Origin: Bacteroidota bacterium
GTDB lineage: Bacteria; Bacteroidota; Bacteroidia; Flavobacteriales; Flavobacteriaceae
Assembly (NCBI GenBank): GCA_018829465.1
Contig: JAHJTN010000005.1
Coordinates: 186,001 to 250,000, forward strand
DNA length: 64,000 nt
Reading direction: 5' to 3'
This document shows positions 9,500 to 17,655 of this stretch, in pieces. Numbering within the stretch: the first letter of the stretch is position 1; each line of letters opens with the position of its first letter. A program made the translations under genes and the position numbers. The notes beneath the pieces were generated by a model. It ran no database searches, was not told the origin of the DNA, and saw nothing but the letters and a program-made list of their open reading frames with translations.

Positions 9500-11389
9500 T
9501 TATAATCTGGTACTAAAAATATAACTGCCCCTTTTATCTAATTTTAAGGTGTCTTTCCATTCTACCGAATAACCTTCTATGATGTTTCTAAACCGTTTAC
9601 CTTCCAAACCTAATTCTTTAAATCTGCTCAGGTCCAATTCAACCGGCGCTTCGTTTTTGTTGATGATATGCACAAAAGTTTCACTTTCGGCTATACGGAA
9701 CAGAACATACACCCCATTTTCAGGAGCAAAATGCAGGGTTTTCCCGTTTTGTAAAGCCAAACTGTTTTTGCGATATTGTAAAAGTTTTTTGAGATAAGAT
9801 TGCATATCGGCTTGTTCCGGCTTCAGATTTTCACCCGTAAAGGCATTGACGGTATCGCCATGCCAACCTCCCGGAAAATCGGTTCGAATTAGTCCGTGAT
9901 CGCCGGGTTTTGCCGTATTCTGCATCAAGATTTCTGTGCCGTAATAGAGTTGTGCCACTCTGGGCAAACTAAGCAGATAGCTGAGTGCCATTTTGGTATT
10001 GGGAATGTCTTCACGCAGTGCCGTAAAGATTCTGTCCATATCGTGGTTATCGGGGAAAACCATGATGCGATTGGGGTCTGTATAATGAAAATCGTTGGCC
10101 AAGCCTTCGTATATCTTGACAAGTCCCGAACTCCAACTTTCGGTTTCGTTGAGTGCATCAACCGTGTTTTTTTGCATGGCAAAATCCATAGAATGTGTCA
10201 GATTCGAATCGTAACCGTCTGCGTTTTGGGCACCATCTTGCCAATAACCAATCAGTAGTGGGTTGTAGCTCCATTCTTCACCCACTATACTGAAATTGGG
10301 ATATTCCTGCATGATGGCACCGGCCCAATCCGACATAAATTTCTTATCCGGATACGGATAGGTGTCTTGGCGGATGCCGCCCAAGCCTAAAGTTTCTACC
10401 CACCAAATGCTGTTTTGGATGAGGTAATTGGCCATAAAAGGATTGCGCTGGTTCAAATCGGGCATGGAAGGCACAAACCAACCTTCTGACAGTTCTTTTT
10501 TGTCGATCTCAGCAGCGTATCGGTCCTGGTTGACCGTTCGGCGGTGGTTAGAATTTTTAAGTTGTTTATAATCTGGCAACTTATTTTGTTGGTTGACCCA
10601 ATCGTTAAAGGGCAAATCGTTCATCCACCAATGTTCTCGGCCGCAGTGGTTGGCCACCATATCCATGATGAGTTTCAGCTCGTTTTGGCGCAATTTGTTT
10701 GCCAATTGCTTGTAATCCTCCAAATTGCCAAAACGCGGATCTACTTTGTAGAAATCGGTAATGGCGTAGCCGTGATAAGAAGCTTGAGGCATATCGTTTT
10801 CCAACAAAGGGCTCGGCCAGACGGCAGTAAATCCCATATCTTTCAGGTAATCTACATGCTGGGTAATGCCTGCAATATCGCCCCCATGCCTGCCGTAATC
10901 TTCCTGTCTGTTTACCGCAGTTTCCAACAGTCCTTTAACGCTGTCGTTACTAGGGTTTCCATTGGCAAATCGATCGGGGGTAATCAGGTATAAAACATCT
11001 TTATGGTCAAAACCGACATAGCTTTCCGCCGATCGCTCGCGCATCTTCAATTCATAGTTATAAGAAGTCTTTTTCCCTTTGGCAGGTGTGAAGACAATTT
11101 GAAAAGTTCCGGGTTGGGCCGTCGCCTCAATCAGCAAATCTAAAAAAAGATAGTTTGGGCTGTCGGCTTTATGGCTTTTCACAAGACTGACCCCCGGATA
11201 ATTGAGACTCGGAATTGAAGCGGCAATGTTTTTGCCATGTACCAAAAGTTGCAAGTTTTTGTTTTGAAAACCCACCCACCAATTTGGCGGTTCTACCCTG
11301 TCTATTTGGGCAAAACCCACAGCTGTACTAAGGAAAAACCCAAAAATAAAAATGATTTTGTGCAGTTGTTTTTTTTTCGTGCTAGTCAT
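9500..11389 (-). CDS. SusA-like neopullulanase/cyclomaltodextrinase (GH13)
   Basis: A 629-residue exported enzyme (signal peptide ending GFAQ). An N-terminal cyclomaltodextrinase-type beta domain (about 28-115) precedes a GH13 barrel with DMVANH (243-248), nucleophile Asp342 in GGIRQDTYPY, acid/base Glu371 in VGEEW, and PDNHD with Asp450; a C-terminal beta domain follows. The architecture matches Bacteroides SusA, a periplasmic neopullulanase that cuts imported maltodextrins. It directly precedes the esterase gene and is separated from the GH65 gene by a block of repeats. Confidence 0.92.
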   Translation of the reverse strand: MTSTKKKQLHKIIFIFGFFLSTAVGFAQIDRVEPPNWWVGFQNKNLQLLVHGKNIAASIPSLNYPGVSLVKSHKADSPNYLFLDLLIEATAQPGTFQIVFTPAKGKKTSYNYELKMRERSAESYVGFDHKDVLYLITPDRFANGNPSNDSVKGLLETAVNRQEDYGRHGGDIAGITQHVDYLKDMGFTAVWPSPLLENDMPQASYHGYAITDFYKVDPRFGNLEDYKQLANKLRQNELKLIMDMVANHCGREHWWMNDLPFNDWVNQQNKLPDYKQLKNSNHRRTVNQDRYAAEIDKKELSEGWFVPSMPDLNQRNPFMANYLIQNSIWWVETLGLGGIRQDTYPYPDKKFMSDWAGAIMQEYPNFSIVGEEWSYNPLLIGYWQDGAQNADGYDSNLTHSMDFAMQKNTVDALNETESWSSGLVKIYEGLANDFHYTDPNRIMVFPDNHDMDRIFTALREDIPNTKMALSYLLSLPRVAQLYYGTEILMQNTAKPGDHGLIRTDFPGGWHGDTVNAFTGENLKPEQADMQSYLKKLLQYRKNSLALQNGKTLHFAPENGVYVLFRIAESETFVHIINKNEAPVELDLSRFKELGLEGKRFRNIIEGYSVEWKDTLKLDKRGSYIFSTRL

Positions 11390-11561
11390 AGTTTCCGGAT
11401 TATTTATTTATCAAAGGAAGCATCCAATTTGTTCGTTAATGGGTTTCCACCGAGTTCAAACCCTCAAGGATTTTATATAATTTTATTTTCCAATCCTTTT
11501 ATCTGACTTTAAAAACAGCTCAATTGGCGTTTCATTTTGCGATTTACACTTTCTCTTAGCA

Positions 11562-11664
11562 AGACCTCACAGGTTTTAAAAACCTGTGAGGTCTATTTTA
11601 AAAACCTGAGCGATCCCATTTCAAAAACCTGAGCGATCCCATTTTAAAATCCTGTGAGGTCTGA
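11562..11664. repeat. Palindromic repeat copy 2 with two internal direct repeats
   Basis: A perfect 33-base palindrome at 11562-11594 (arms AGACCTCACAGGTTTT and its complement) is followed by two direct copies of AAAACCTGAGCGATCCCATTT (11601-11621 and 11624-11644) and a further half-site TCCTGTGAGGTCT. The array lies between the GH65 and SusA-like genes and looks like an expanded version of the element at 8481 and 22205. Confidence 0.88.
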
Positions 11665-11673
11665 AACTTGCAT

Positions 11674-13965
11674 TTATACTGCCGAAACCGTTCTTATCTT
11701 GTTTTGAACCACAATTTCGAGTGACGCTCCACTTTCCAAGGAAAAATCTGTGGCATCATGGGTTACGCTCACTTTCAGAATCTGCCCTCTGAAATTGATT
11801 TTAAAACTGTAGGCTTGCCATTGTTTCGGAATCTTAGGATCGAAGTGCAATTTTCCGTCGCGCACGCGCATGCCGCCAAAGCCTTCAACGATACTCATCC
11901 ATGTGCCCGCCATACTGGTGATGTGACATCCTTCGTGCACTTCGTGGTTGTAGTCGTCCAAATCGAGACGCGAAGTGCGCAGGTAAAACGCGTAGGCTTG
12001 ATCCATTCTGTCGAGAAAGGCAGCCTGAATGCTGTGTACACAAGGTGACAATGAAGATTCATGAACCGTGAAAGGTTCGTAGAAATCAAAATGTTTTTCG
12101 ATGGTCTCCCTGTCAAAACGCTCTTCGAATACGTACATGCCTTGTAGCGTATCGGCTTGTTTGATGTAACACGAACGCAAAATTCTGTCCCATGACCATT
12201 TCTGATTGATAGGGCGTTGTGCTTTGGTAAGTTGGGATACGGGAATGAGCTCTTTGTCCAAAAAACCGTCTTGTTGCAGGAAAACTTGATGTTTTTCCGA
12301 GTAAGGAAAATACATGCCATCTGATACTTTTTTCCACTGTGCAGTTTCCTCGGCCGTCAGATTTGTTTTATCAATAATTCTTTGGTAATCTGAAGCATAT
12401 TCCTTTGAAACTCTATCCAAATTTTCGAGTGCGTATTCTATGCACCACTTGGCCAAATAGTTGGTAAACCAATTGTTGTTGACGTTGTTTTCGTACTCGT
12501 TGGGTCCGGTGACGCCGAGCACTACATATTTGTTTTTATCTGTAGAAAAGGTAGCGCGCTGTGCCCAAAATCTGGCAACGCCTATCATCACTTCCATTCC
12601 TTTTTCGGGTACGTAGCCAAAATCGCCGGTGTAGTTTACATAGTTTCTGATGGCATAAATCATGGCGCCGTTTCGGTGAATCTCTTCGAAGGTGATTTCC
12701 CATTCGTTATGACATTCTTCCCCGTTCATGGTCACCATCGGATAGAGTGCCGCACCATTGGTGAAGCCCAATTTTTGCGCGTTTTCTATTGCTTTTTGGA
12801 GGTGGTTGTAACGGTAAGCCAGCAAATTGCGCGCTACTGCGTGGTCTTTGGTCGCCATGTAAAAAGGCAAACAATAAGCCTCTGTATCCCAATAAGTACT
12901 GCCGCCGTATTTTTCACCGGTAAATCCTTTAGGGCCTATATTCAACCTGGCATCTTTGCCCAGATAGGTTTGATTAAGTTGAAAAATGTTGAAGCGAATG
13001 CCTTGTTGGGCTTTAACATCACCATCGATGGTAATGTCTGCCATGTCCCAAATTTTCTCCCATGCCACTTTTTGCTGATGCAGCAAACCTTCAAAACCTA
13101 TTTCATTTGCCTTTGCAATGGTTTTCTGCGCTGCTTCAACAAGTTTGTCGTTGGGGTGATTGAGCGAAACTGTATATCCGGCAAACTTTACCAAGGCCAC
13201 CGTTTCGCCTTGCGTCACATGGGTTTCATAGGTTTGTTCAACCAACTCTGCTTCTGCTTTTTCATCGGATTTTGATGAAATGGATTTTGCGTTCAAAAAC
13301 AGTTGGTTCTGCATAAAAGTACAGACATGGAAATGTGTTTTTTTGGTCCGAGCCAAAATAAAAGCCGTGTTTTCTGAACTTTTTACTTCGAGTGTTTCCC
13401 AAAAACGTTCTTCCCAATTGGTATCTTCGTTTTCAATACCTGCATCTAAATAGGGTTTAAAAGTGATGTTCGCAGCCTGATTGACAGGGGTGACTTCATA
13501 TTTAATGGCACCCAATTCGTCTATATCCAAACTCAAGAACCGGGTCGATTTTACCTTCACCGTTACAGCATTTGAAAGTGTAGCTTCAAAACTTCTTTCA
13601 TATTTGCCTTCTCTCATATTGAGTTCGCGGCGGTAGTTTTTAATGTCTGTTGCGGTATTCAGATCGAGTTCTACACTGTTGACAAAAACGCGTACCCCAA
13701 TCCAATTAGGCGCGTTAAGCACTTTGGCGAAGTACTCGGGATAGCCGTTTTTCCACCAACCCACACGGGTTTTATCCGGGTAATAAATACCGGCGATGTA
13801 GCTGCCTTGAAAAGTTTTTCCGGTGTAGGTTTCTTCGAAATTGGCGCGCTGTCCCATGGCGCCGTTGCCAATGCTGAACAAGCTTTCTGATGCTTTGACG
13901 TGTGAGGGTTCAAAACCTTCTTCTATGATTGACCAACTGTCGGCTTTGATATAATCTAAGTTCAT
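11674..13965 (-). CDS. GH65 glycoside phosphorylase, probable maltose phosphorylase
   Basis: A 763-residue cytoplasmic protein (no signal peptide) with the GH65 layout. WDTEAY (359-364) and HNEWEITFEEIHRN (419-432) surround the active site, the latter containing the general-acid Glu; a C-terminal beta domain ends the protein. Maltose phosphorylase turns maltose plus phosphate into glucose and beta-glucose-1-phosphate. The adjacent beta-phosphoglucomutase and MFS carrier strongly support a maltose route. Kojibiose or trehalose phosphorylase are alternatives because GH65 specificity rests on loop residues that I cannot resolve by eye. Confidence 0.9.
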   Translation of the reverse strand: MNLDYIKADSWSIIEEGFEPSHVKASESLFSIGNGAMGQRANFEETYTGKTFQGSYIAGIYYPDKTRVGWWKNGYPEYFAKVLNAPNWIGVRVFVNSVELDLNTATDIKNYRRELNMREGKYERSFEATLSNAVTVKVKSTRFLSLDIDELGAIKYEVTPVNQAANITFKPYLDAGIENEDTNWEERFWETLEVKSSENTAFILARTKKTHFHVCTFMQNQLFLNAKSISSKSDEKAEAELVEQTYETHVTQGETVALVKFAGYTVSLNHPNDKLVEAAQKTIAKANEIGFEGLLHQQKVAWEKIWDMADITIDGDVKAQQGIRFNIFQLNQTYLGKDARLNIGPKGFTGEKYGGSTYWDTEAYCLPFYMATKDHAVARNLLAYRYNHLQKAIENAQKLGFTNGAALYPMVTMNGEECHNEWEITFEEIHRNGAMIYAIRNYVNYTGDFGYVPEKGMEVMIGVARFWAQRATFSTDKNKYVVLGVTGPNEYENNVNNNWFTNYLAKWCIEYALENLDRVSKEYASDYQRIIDKTNLTAEETAQWKKVSDGMYFPYSEKHQVFLQQDGFLDKELIPVSQLTKAQRPINQKWSWDRILRSCYIKQADTLQGMYVFEERFDRETIEKHFDFYEPFTVHESSLSPCVHSIQAAFLDRMDQAYAFYLRTSRLDLDDYNHEVHEGCHITSMAGTWMSIVEGFGGMRVRDGKLHFDPKIPKQWQAYSFKINFRGQILKVSVTHDATDFSLESGASLEIVVQNKIRTVSAV

Positions 13966-13976
13966 GGTTAAATGTG

Positions 13977-14639
13977 TTATGCTGTTTTTTGAATAAGGTG
14001 TTCTAAAAATTGTGTCGAAATTTCGGTAAAATTTTTGAAAACTTGTTTGGCTTCTGTCAAAACTTCCCGATGTCCAATGCCAATACTGTACATACCCGCT
14101 ACGTTGGCAGCCTGAATACCGGCAATCGCATCTTCAAAAACGACACAGTTGGCAGGAGTTGCGCTAAGTTTGGCTGCCGCATTGAGGAACACCTCCGGAT
14201 CGGGTTTTGCTTTGGACACTTCGTTGCCGTCCACAATGGCGTCAAACATCTCCAACAAGCCTACTTTTGCGAGAATTTGTTTGGCATTTTTACTGGCAGA
14301 ACCCAGCGCCATAGGTATGTTATGCGATTTTAAGAAATGGAGAACGCGTGGTACGTCGGGCAGTATATCGTCGGAAGTCATCGTAGCAATATAGGACAAA
14401 TAGTCTTCGTTTTTTTCTGCCAAATGCACTGTCTTTTCTGTGTCTGTCATCGTGACCTTGCCCATTTGCAGAATAATTTCCAAAGAACGTACCCGGCTCA
14501 CACCTTTGAGCTGTTCGTTGTCTTCTTCAGAGAAAGATATTCCCAAATCATCGGCCAATTTTTTCCAGGCCAAATAATGAAATTTTGCTGTATCGACGAT
14601 CACACCGTCTAAATCGAATATAAATGCTTTTTGTGTCAT
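13977..14639 (-). CDS. pgmB: Beta-phosphoglucomutase
   Basis: A HAD-superfamily enzyme of 220 residues. The start at 14639 (MTQKAFIFDLDGVIVD) is preferred over 14663, which lies inside the transporter gene. Motif I is FDLDGVIVDT with nucleophile Asp9 and Asp11; LKGVSRVRSLEIIL is the PgmB-type cap helix; GSASKNA holds the motif II Ser; VFEDAIAGIQAA holds the acidic motif. It converts beta-glucose-1-phosphate to glucose-6-phosphate, the step after GH65 phosphorolysis. It is packed one base after the transporter stop and 11 bases before the GH65 start. Confidence 0.95.
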   Translation of the reverse strand: MTQKAFIFDLDGVIVDTAKFHYLAWKKLADDLGISFSEEDNEQLKGVSRVRSLEIILQMGKVTMTDTEKTVHLAEKNEDYLSYIATMTSDDILPDVPRVLHFLKSHNIPMALGSASKNAKQILAKVGLLEMFDAIVDGNEVSKAKPDPEVFLNAAAKLSATPANCVVFEDAIAGIQAANVAGMYSIGIGHREVLTEAKQVFKNFTEISTQFLEHLIQKTA

Positions 14640-14640
14640 A

Positions 14641-16020
14641 TTAAACTTGAGGTTGTTGTACAACTTTTACTTCGTCATCAATGTCTTTTACCTTCACAAC
14701 CAACAGGGCTGCTATGAGAAAGCTAACTCCGGAAGCGACCAATGCGTAAATGGCGTGGTCGTTGTAGAGATATTTGACGATGGGGCCGCCTATCAAGGCG
14801 TTTACAATCTGTGGAATGACGATAAAGAAATTAAAAATCCCCATGTAAACACCCATTTTCTTGGGCTGTATAGCGCCGGCCAAAATTGCATAGGGCATGG
14901 CCAAAATACTCGCCCATGCGATGCCTACGGCTACCATGGAGAGAATCAACCAGTTTTTGTCGGGCATAAAATACAGCGAAATCAGGCCGATTCCGCCAAT
15001 GACAAGTGAAATGGAGTGTGTACTTTTTCTACCGATTTTTTTGGCAATATACGGCAAGGCAAAAGCGTAAAAGGCAGATATTAAATTATAAACGCCAAAA
15101 AGGATGCCCACCCAATCGCCGGCATCTTGAAATGCGGCACTTGAATTGTCATCAACTGCCAATCCGTAGGTGTGTTGTGCAATAGCTGGAGTGGTAAACA
15201 CCCACATACCAAAAAGTCCGAACCACGAAAAAAACTGCACCCAACTGAGTTGCTTCATGGTGGTCGGCATTTTTACAAAATCTGTAAAGATGTCGCTGAG
15301 TTTTGCTTTTTCGGGAATTTTCTCTTTTTCGAGTGCTGCTTTGTGTGCTTGCTCGTCTTCGAAGGCAGCCAATTCTTCCGGGGAATATTCTTTAGTGGTA
15401 AAAAGAGTAACGAGTATAGACAGTACCAACACAATGGCACCAATGACAAACGACCAAAGCAAGTTTGTGGGTACGCTACCCTCTTCAGCCTGATTTTCCA
15501 AACCTACCCAATGGGTCAAAGCGTAGGGCAACCACGAGCCGACGACGGCACCAAAACCAATTAGTGAAGTTTGCACACTAAACCCTAGGGTGCGTTGGTC
15601 TGTACGAAGGTTGTCGCCCACCAAAGCGCGAAAGGGCTCCATGGCAATATTGAATGAAGCATCCATAATCATGAGCATGCCGGCGCCTACCCACAACGCG
15701 GGTAAAAAGGCGATAAAAAGCTCGGCTTGCGGCATGAGAATCAAACCTACGGAAGCCAACAGAGCACCTACTAAAAAATAAGGTTTTCTGCGGCCAAATC
15801 GTCCCCAAGTATTATCGCTGTAGTGACCCACAATAGGTTGTACAACCAAACCCATGACCGGGGCTATCATCCAAAACCAAGACAGTTCGTGGACATCGGC
15901 ACCAAAAATTTGAAGGATTCGGCTCGCATTGGCATTTTGCAAGGCAAATCCCATTTGGATACCTAAGAAACCGAAACTCATGTTCCAAATTTCCCAAAAA
16001 GACATTCTCTTCTTTTCCAT
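14641..16020 (-). CDS. MFS sugar transporter, probable inner-membrane maltose carrier
   Basis: A 459-residue integral membrane protein with about 12 hydrophobic segments. The N-terminal stretch GIQMGFALQNANASRILQ and the loop SDNTWGRFGRRKPY between segments 2 and 3 are typical of the GPH/SLC45-like sugar carriers found in flavobacterial alpha-glucan loci. It would carry maltose or short maltodextrins from periplasm to cytoplasm, feeding the phosphorylase. It is the first gene of the minus-strand operon after lacI, with a 149 bp gap that could hold a promoter. The substrate is inferred from context. Confidence 0.88.
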   Translation of the reverse strand: MEKKRMSFWEIWNMSFGFLGIQMGFALQNANASRILQIFGADVHELSWFWMIAPVMGLVVQPIVGHYSDNTWGRFGRRKPYFLVGALLASVGLILMPQAELFIAFLPALWVGAGMLMIMDASFNIAMEPFRALVGDNLRTDQRTLGFSVQTSLIGFGAVVGSWLPYALTHWVGLENQAEEGSVPTNLLWSFVIGAIVLVLSILVTLFTTKEYSPEELAAFEDEQAHKAALEKEKIPEKAKLSDIFTDFVKMPTTMKQLSWVQFFSWFGLFGMWVFTTPAIAQHTYGLAVDDNSSAAFQDAGDWVGILFGVYNLISAFYAFALPYIAKKIGRKSTHSISLVIGGIGLISLYFMPDKNWLILSMVAVGIAWASILAMPYAILAGAIQPKKMGVYMGIFNFFIVIPQIVNALIGGPIVKYLYNDHAIYALVASGVSFLIAALLVVKVKDIDDEVKVVQQPQV

Positions 16021-16169
16021 ATTAAAGAATTACGTGATTAATCGAAAGACCATCCGATTGATGTGAAACAATCAAAACTTAGAAGAGAAGTGAAAAACAA
16101 GTTTCGATTTGATAAGGATAAAATCCCGACAACAAAGTTATAGATATTTTCTAAACCACAAGCGTTGGT

Positions 16170-17180
16170 TTAATTTTTTGTTGATTTTCTAACAATTAAT
16201 TTGGTTTTCACCACTTTTGTTTGAAAAACTTCCGATTCTTCTTCAATTTTTTCAATGAGCATACGTGCAGCTTCTTGCCCTATTTGATGTCCGTTTTGGC
16301 TCACGGTAGTCAGTGCAGGCGAGGCGTATTTGGAAAGTTCACCATCTGTAAAGCCAATGACTGACAATTGACTTGGAATTTTGATGCCTTTTTCGTGTGC
16401 CAAATTAATCGCCGTCATGGCAAAGGCTTCGTTAACGGCAAAAACGCCATCTACGCCACAATCGAGCAAGGGCGCAATCATTTCAGAAGCATGTGCCACA
16501 TCTTCTATTTTAACAATCAAGTTTTGATCTACTTCTATATTATTCTTTATCAAGGCTTTCAAGTATCCTTGGGTACGCAAACGCCCTACACTCACATAGT
16601 CAACCGTAGAGATCAATCCAATTTTTTTACACCCGACTTCTATCAATTTGTTGACCGCGTCAAAGGCACCTTTCTCGTCGTCAATGACCACTTTGTCGCA
16701 CGGAATTTCATCGGCAATTCTGTCGAATAGCACCAAGGGCATACCCTGATTGATGACTTCTACAAGGTGGTGGTAATCCTTTTTCATCTGGGTTTCTTTG
16801 GTCAACGAAAGTATAAAACCGTCGATGCTGCCGTTGGCCAACATTTCCATATTGATGACTTCTTTGTCAAAAGATTCGGACGACAGACAGATGATGACGT
16901 TGTAGCCGCTGGCATTGGCTTCTTGCTCAATCCCTTCTATGACCGTAGCAAAAAAATGATGGACAATTTCGGGGATAATAACACCGATATTTTTGGTCTT
17001 GCGGTTTTTGAGACTCAGCGCGATGTTGTTGGGGCGGTAGTTGTAGAGCTTGGCAAAGGCCTGCACTTTTTCCCGGGTTTCTTGACTGATTTCCGGGCTG
17101 TCTTTTAAGGCTTTGGACACTGTAGAAATAGACACGTCCAACTCCTTCGAAATGTGTTTTAACGTTATTTTTCCTTTCAT
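16170..17180 (-). CDS. LacI-family transcriptional regulator
   Basis: A 336-residue repressor/activator. The DNA-binding helix-turn-helix is ITLKHISKELDVSISTVSKAL (residues about 5-25), followed by the hinge YNYRPNNIALSLKNRKT and a periplasmic-binding-protein-like sensor domain. It stands at the divide between the catabolic arm (minus) and susCDE-amylase (plus), so it most likely controls both in response to a maltose-derived ligand. A palindrome TTTATCGATAAA in the adjacent divergent region is a candidate operator. No MalR/MalI-level assignment is possible from sequence alone. Confidence 0.92.
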   Translation of the reverse strand: MKGKITLKHISKELDVSISTVSKALKDSPEISQETREKVQAFAKLYNYRPNNIALSLKNRKTKNIGVIIPEIVHHFFATVIEGIEQEANASGYNVIICLSSESFDKEVINMEMLANGSIDGFILSLTKETQMKKDYHHLVEVINQGMPLVLFDRIADEIPCDKVVIDDEKGAFDAVNKLIEVGCKKIGLISTVDYVSVGRLRTQGYLKALIKNNIEVDQNLIVKIEDVAHASEMIAPLLDCGVDGVFAVNEAFAMTAINLAHEKGIKIPSQLSVIGFTDGELSKYASPALTTVSQNGHQIGQEAARMLIEKIEEESEVFQTKVVKTKLIVRKSTKN

Positions 17181-17655
17181 CTGTTTATATTTATTGTTTT
17201 TTAAGTGGTCAGATGGAACACCCTAACTCATCATGCCCCTGTGTGCAAATTTTTTACATGGGCGTTTCATGTGTATAGAGTTATTATTCTAGTGAAGTCG
17301 TGCTTCATTGCGTAAAGATAACCCTATTTTTTTATCGATAAAGACTTTTAAACCCAACTTCGCTGATTTAAGCTGCGAAAAATCATTCCTCAGTACATAA
17401 AACAACTGACAAATGTCATTTTTAGATGAGGCATATAGGTATAGATTTGCCATTTACAGTACGAAAAGGATTGGGATGTACAATTTTAACATTTAAGGTT
17501 GTTTTTTATGTGGTTTGTTAAAAAAGTTTTAAACACTCAAACGTTATAGTGAAGTTTACCAAACAAAACTGTTGAATATTAACTTCATTTTGTACTAATT
17601 TAGCCCTCGAAGAAGTGAAAAACAAGAATATAAACTATTAATTAACACTATTTTT
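17181..17655. other. Divergent regulatory region between lacI and susC
   Basis: About 475 bases without a gene. It contains the palindrome TTTATCGATAAA at 17331-17342. The 5' leader of susC is expected in the right-hand part, but I cannot name a clear -33/-7 pair. Confidence 0.55.
17331..17342. promoter_or_regulatory. Palindromic operator candidate
   Basis: TTTATCGATAAA is a perfect 12 bp palindrome with a central CG, 150 bp upstream of the LacI start and about 310 bp upstream of susC. Its layout suits a LacI-family dimer, but a short AT-rich palindrome can occur by chance. Confidence 0.35.

Noticed and set aside
12676-13275. 199-codon plus-strand open frame
   Set aside because: It lies wholly inside the GH65 phosphorylase gene on the other strand and has no family features; an antisense shadow.
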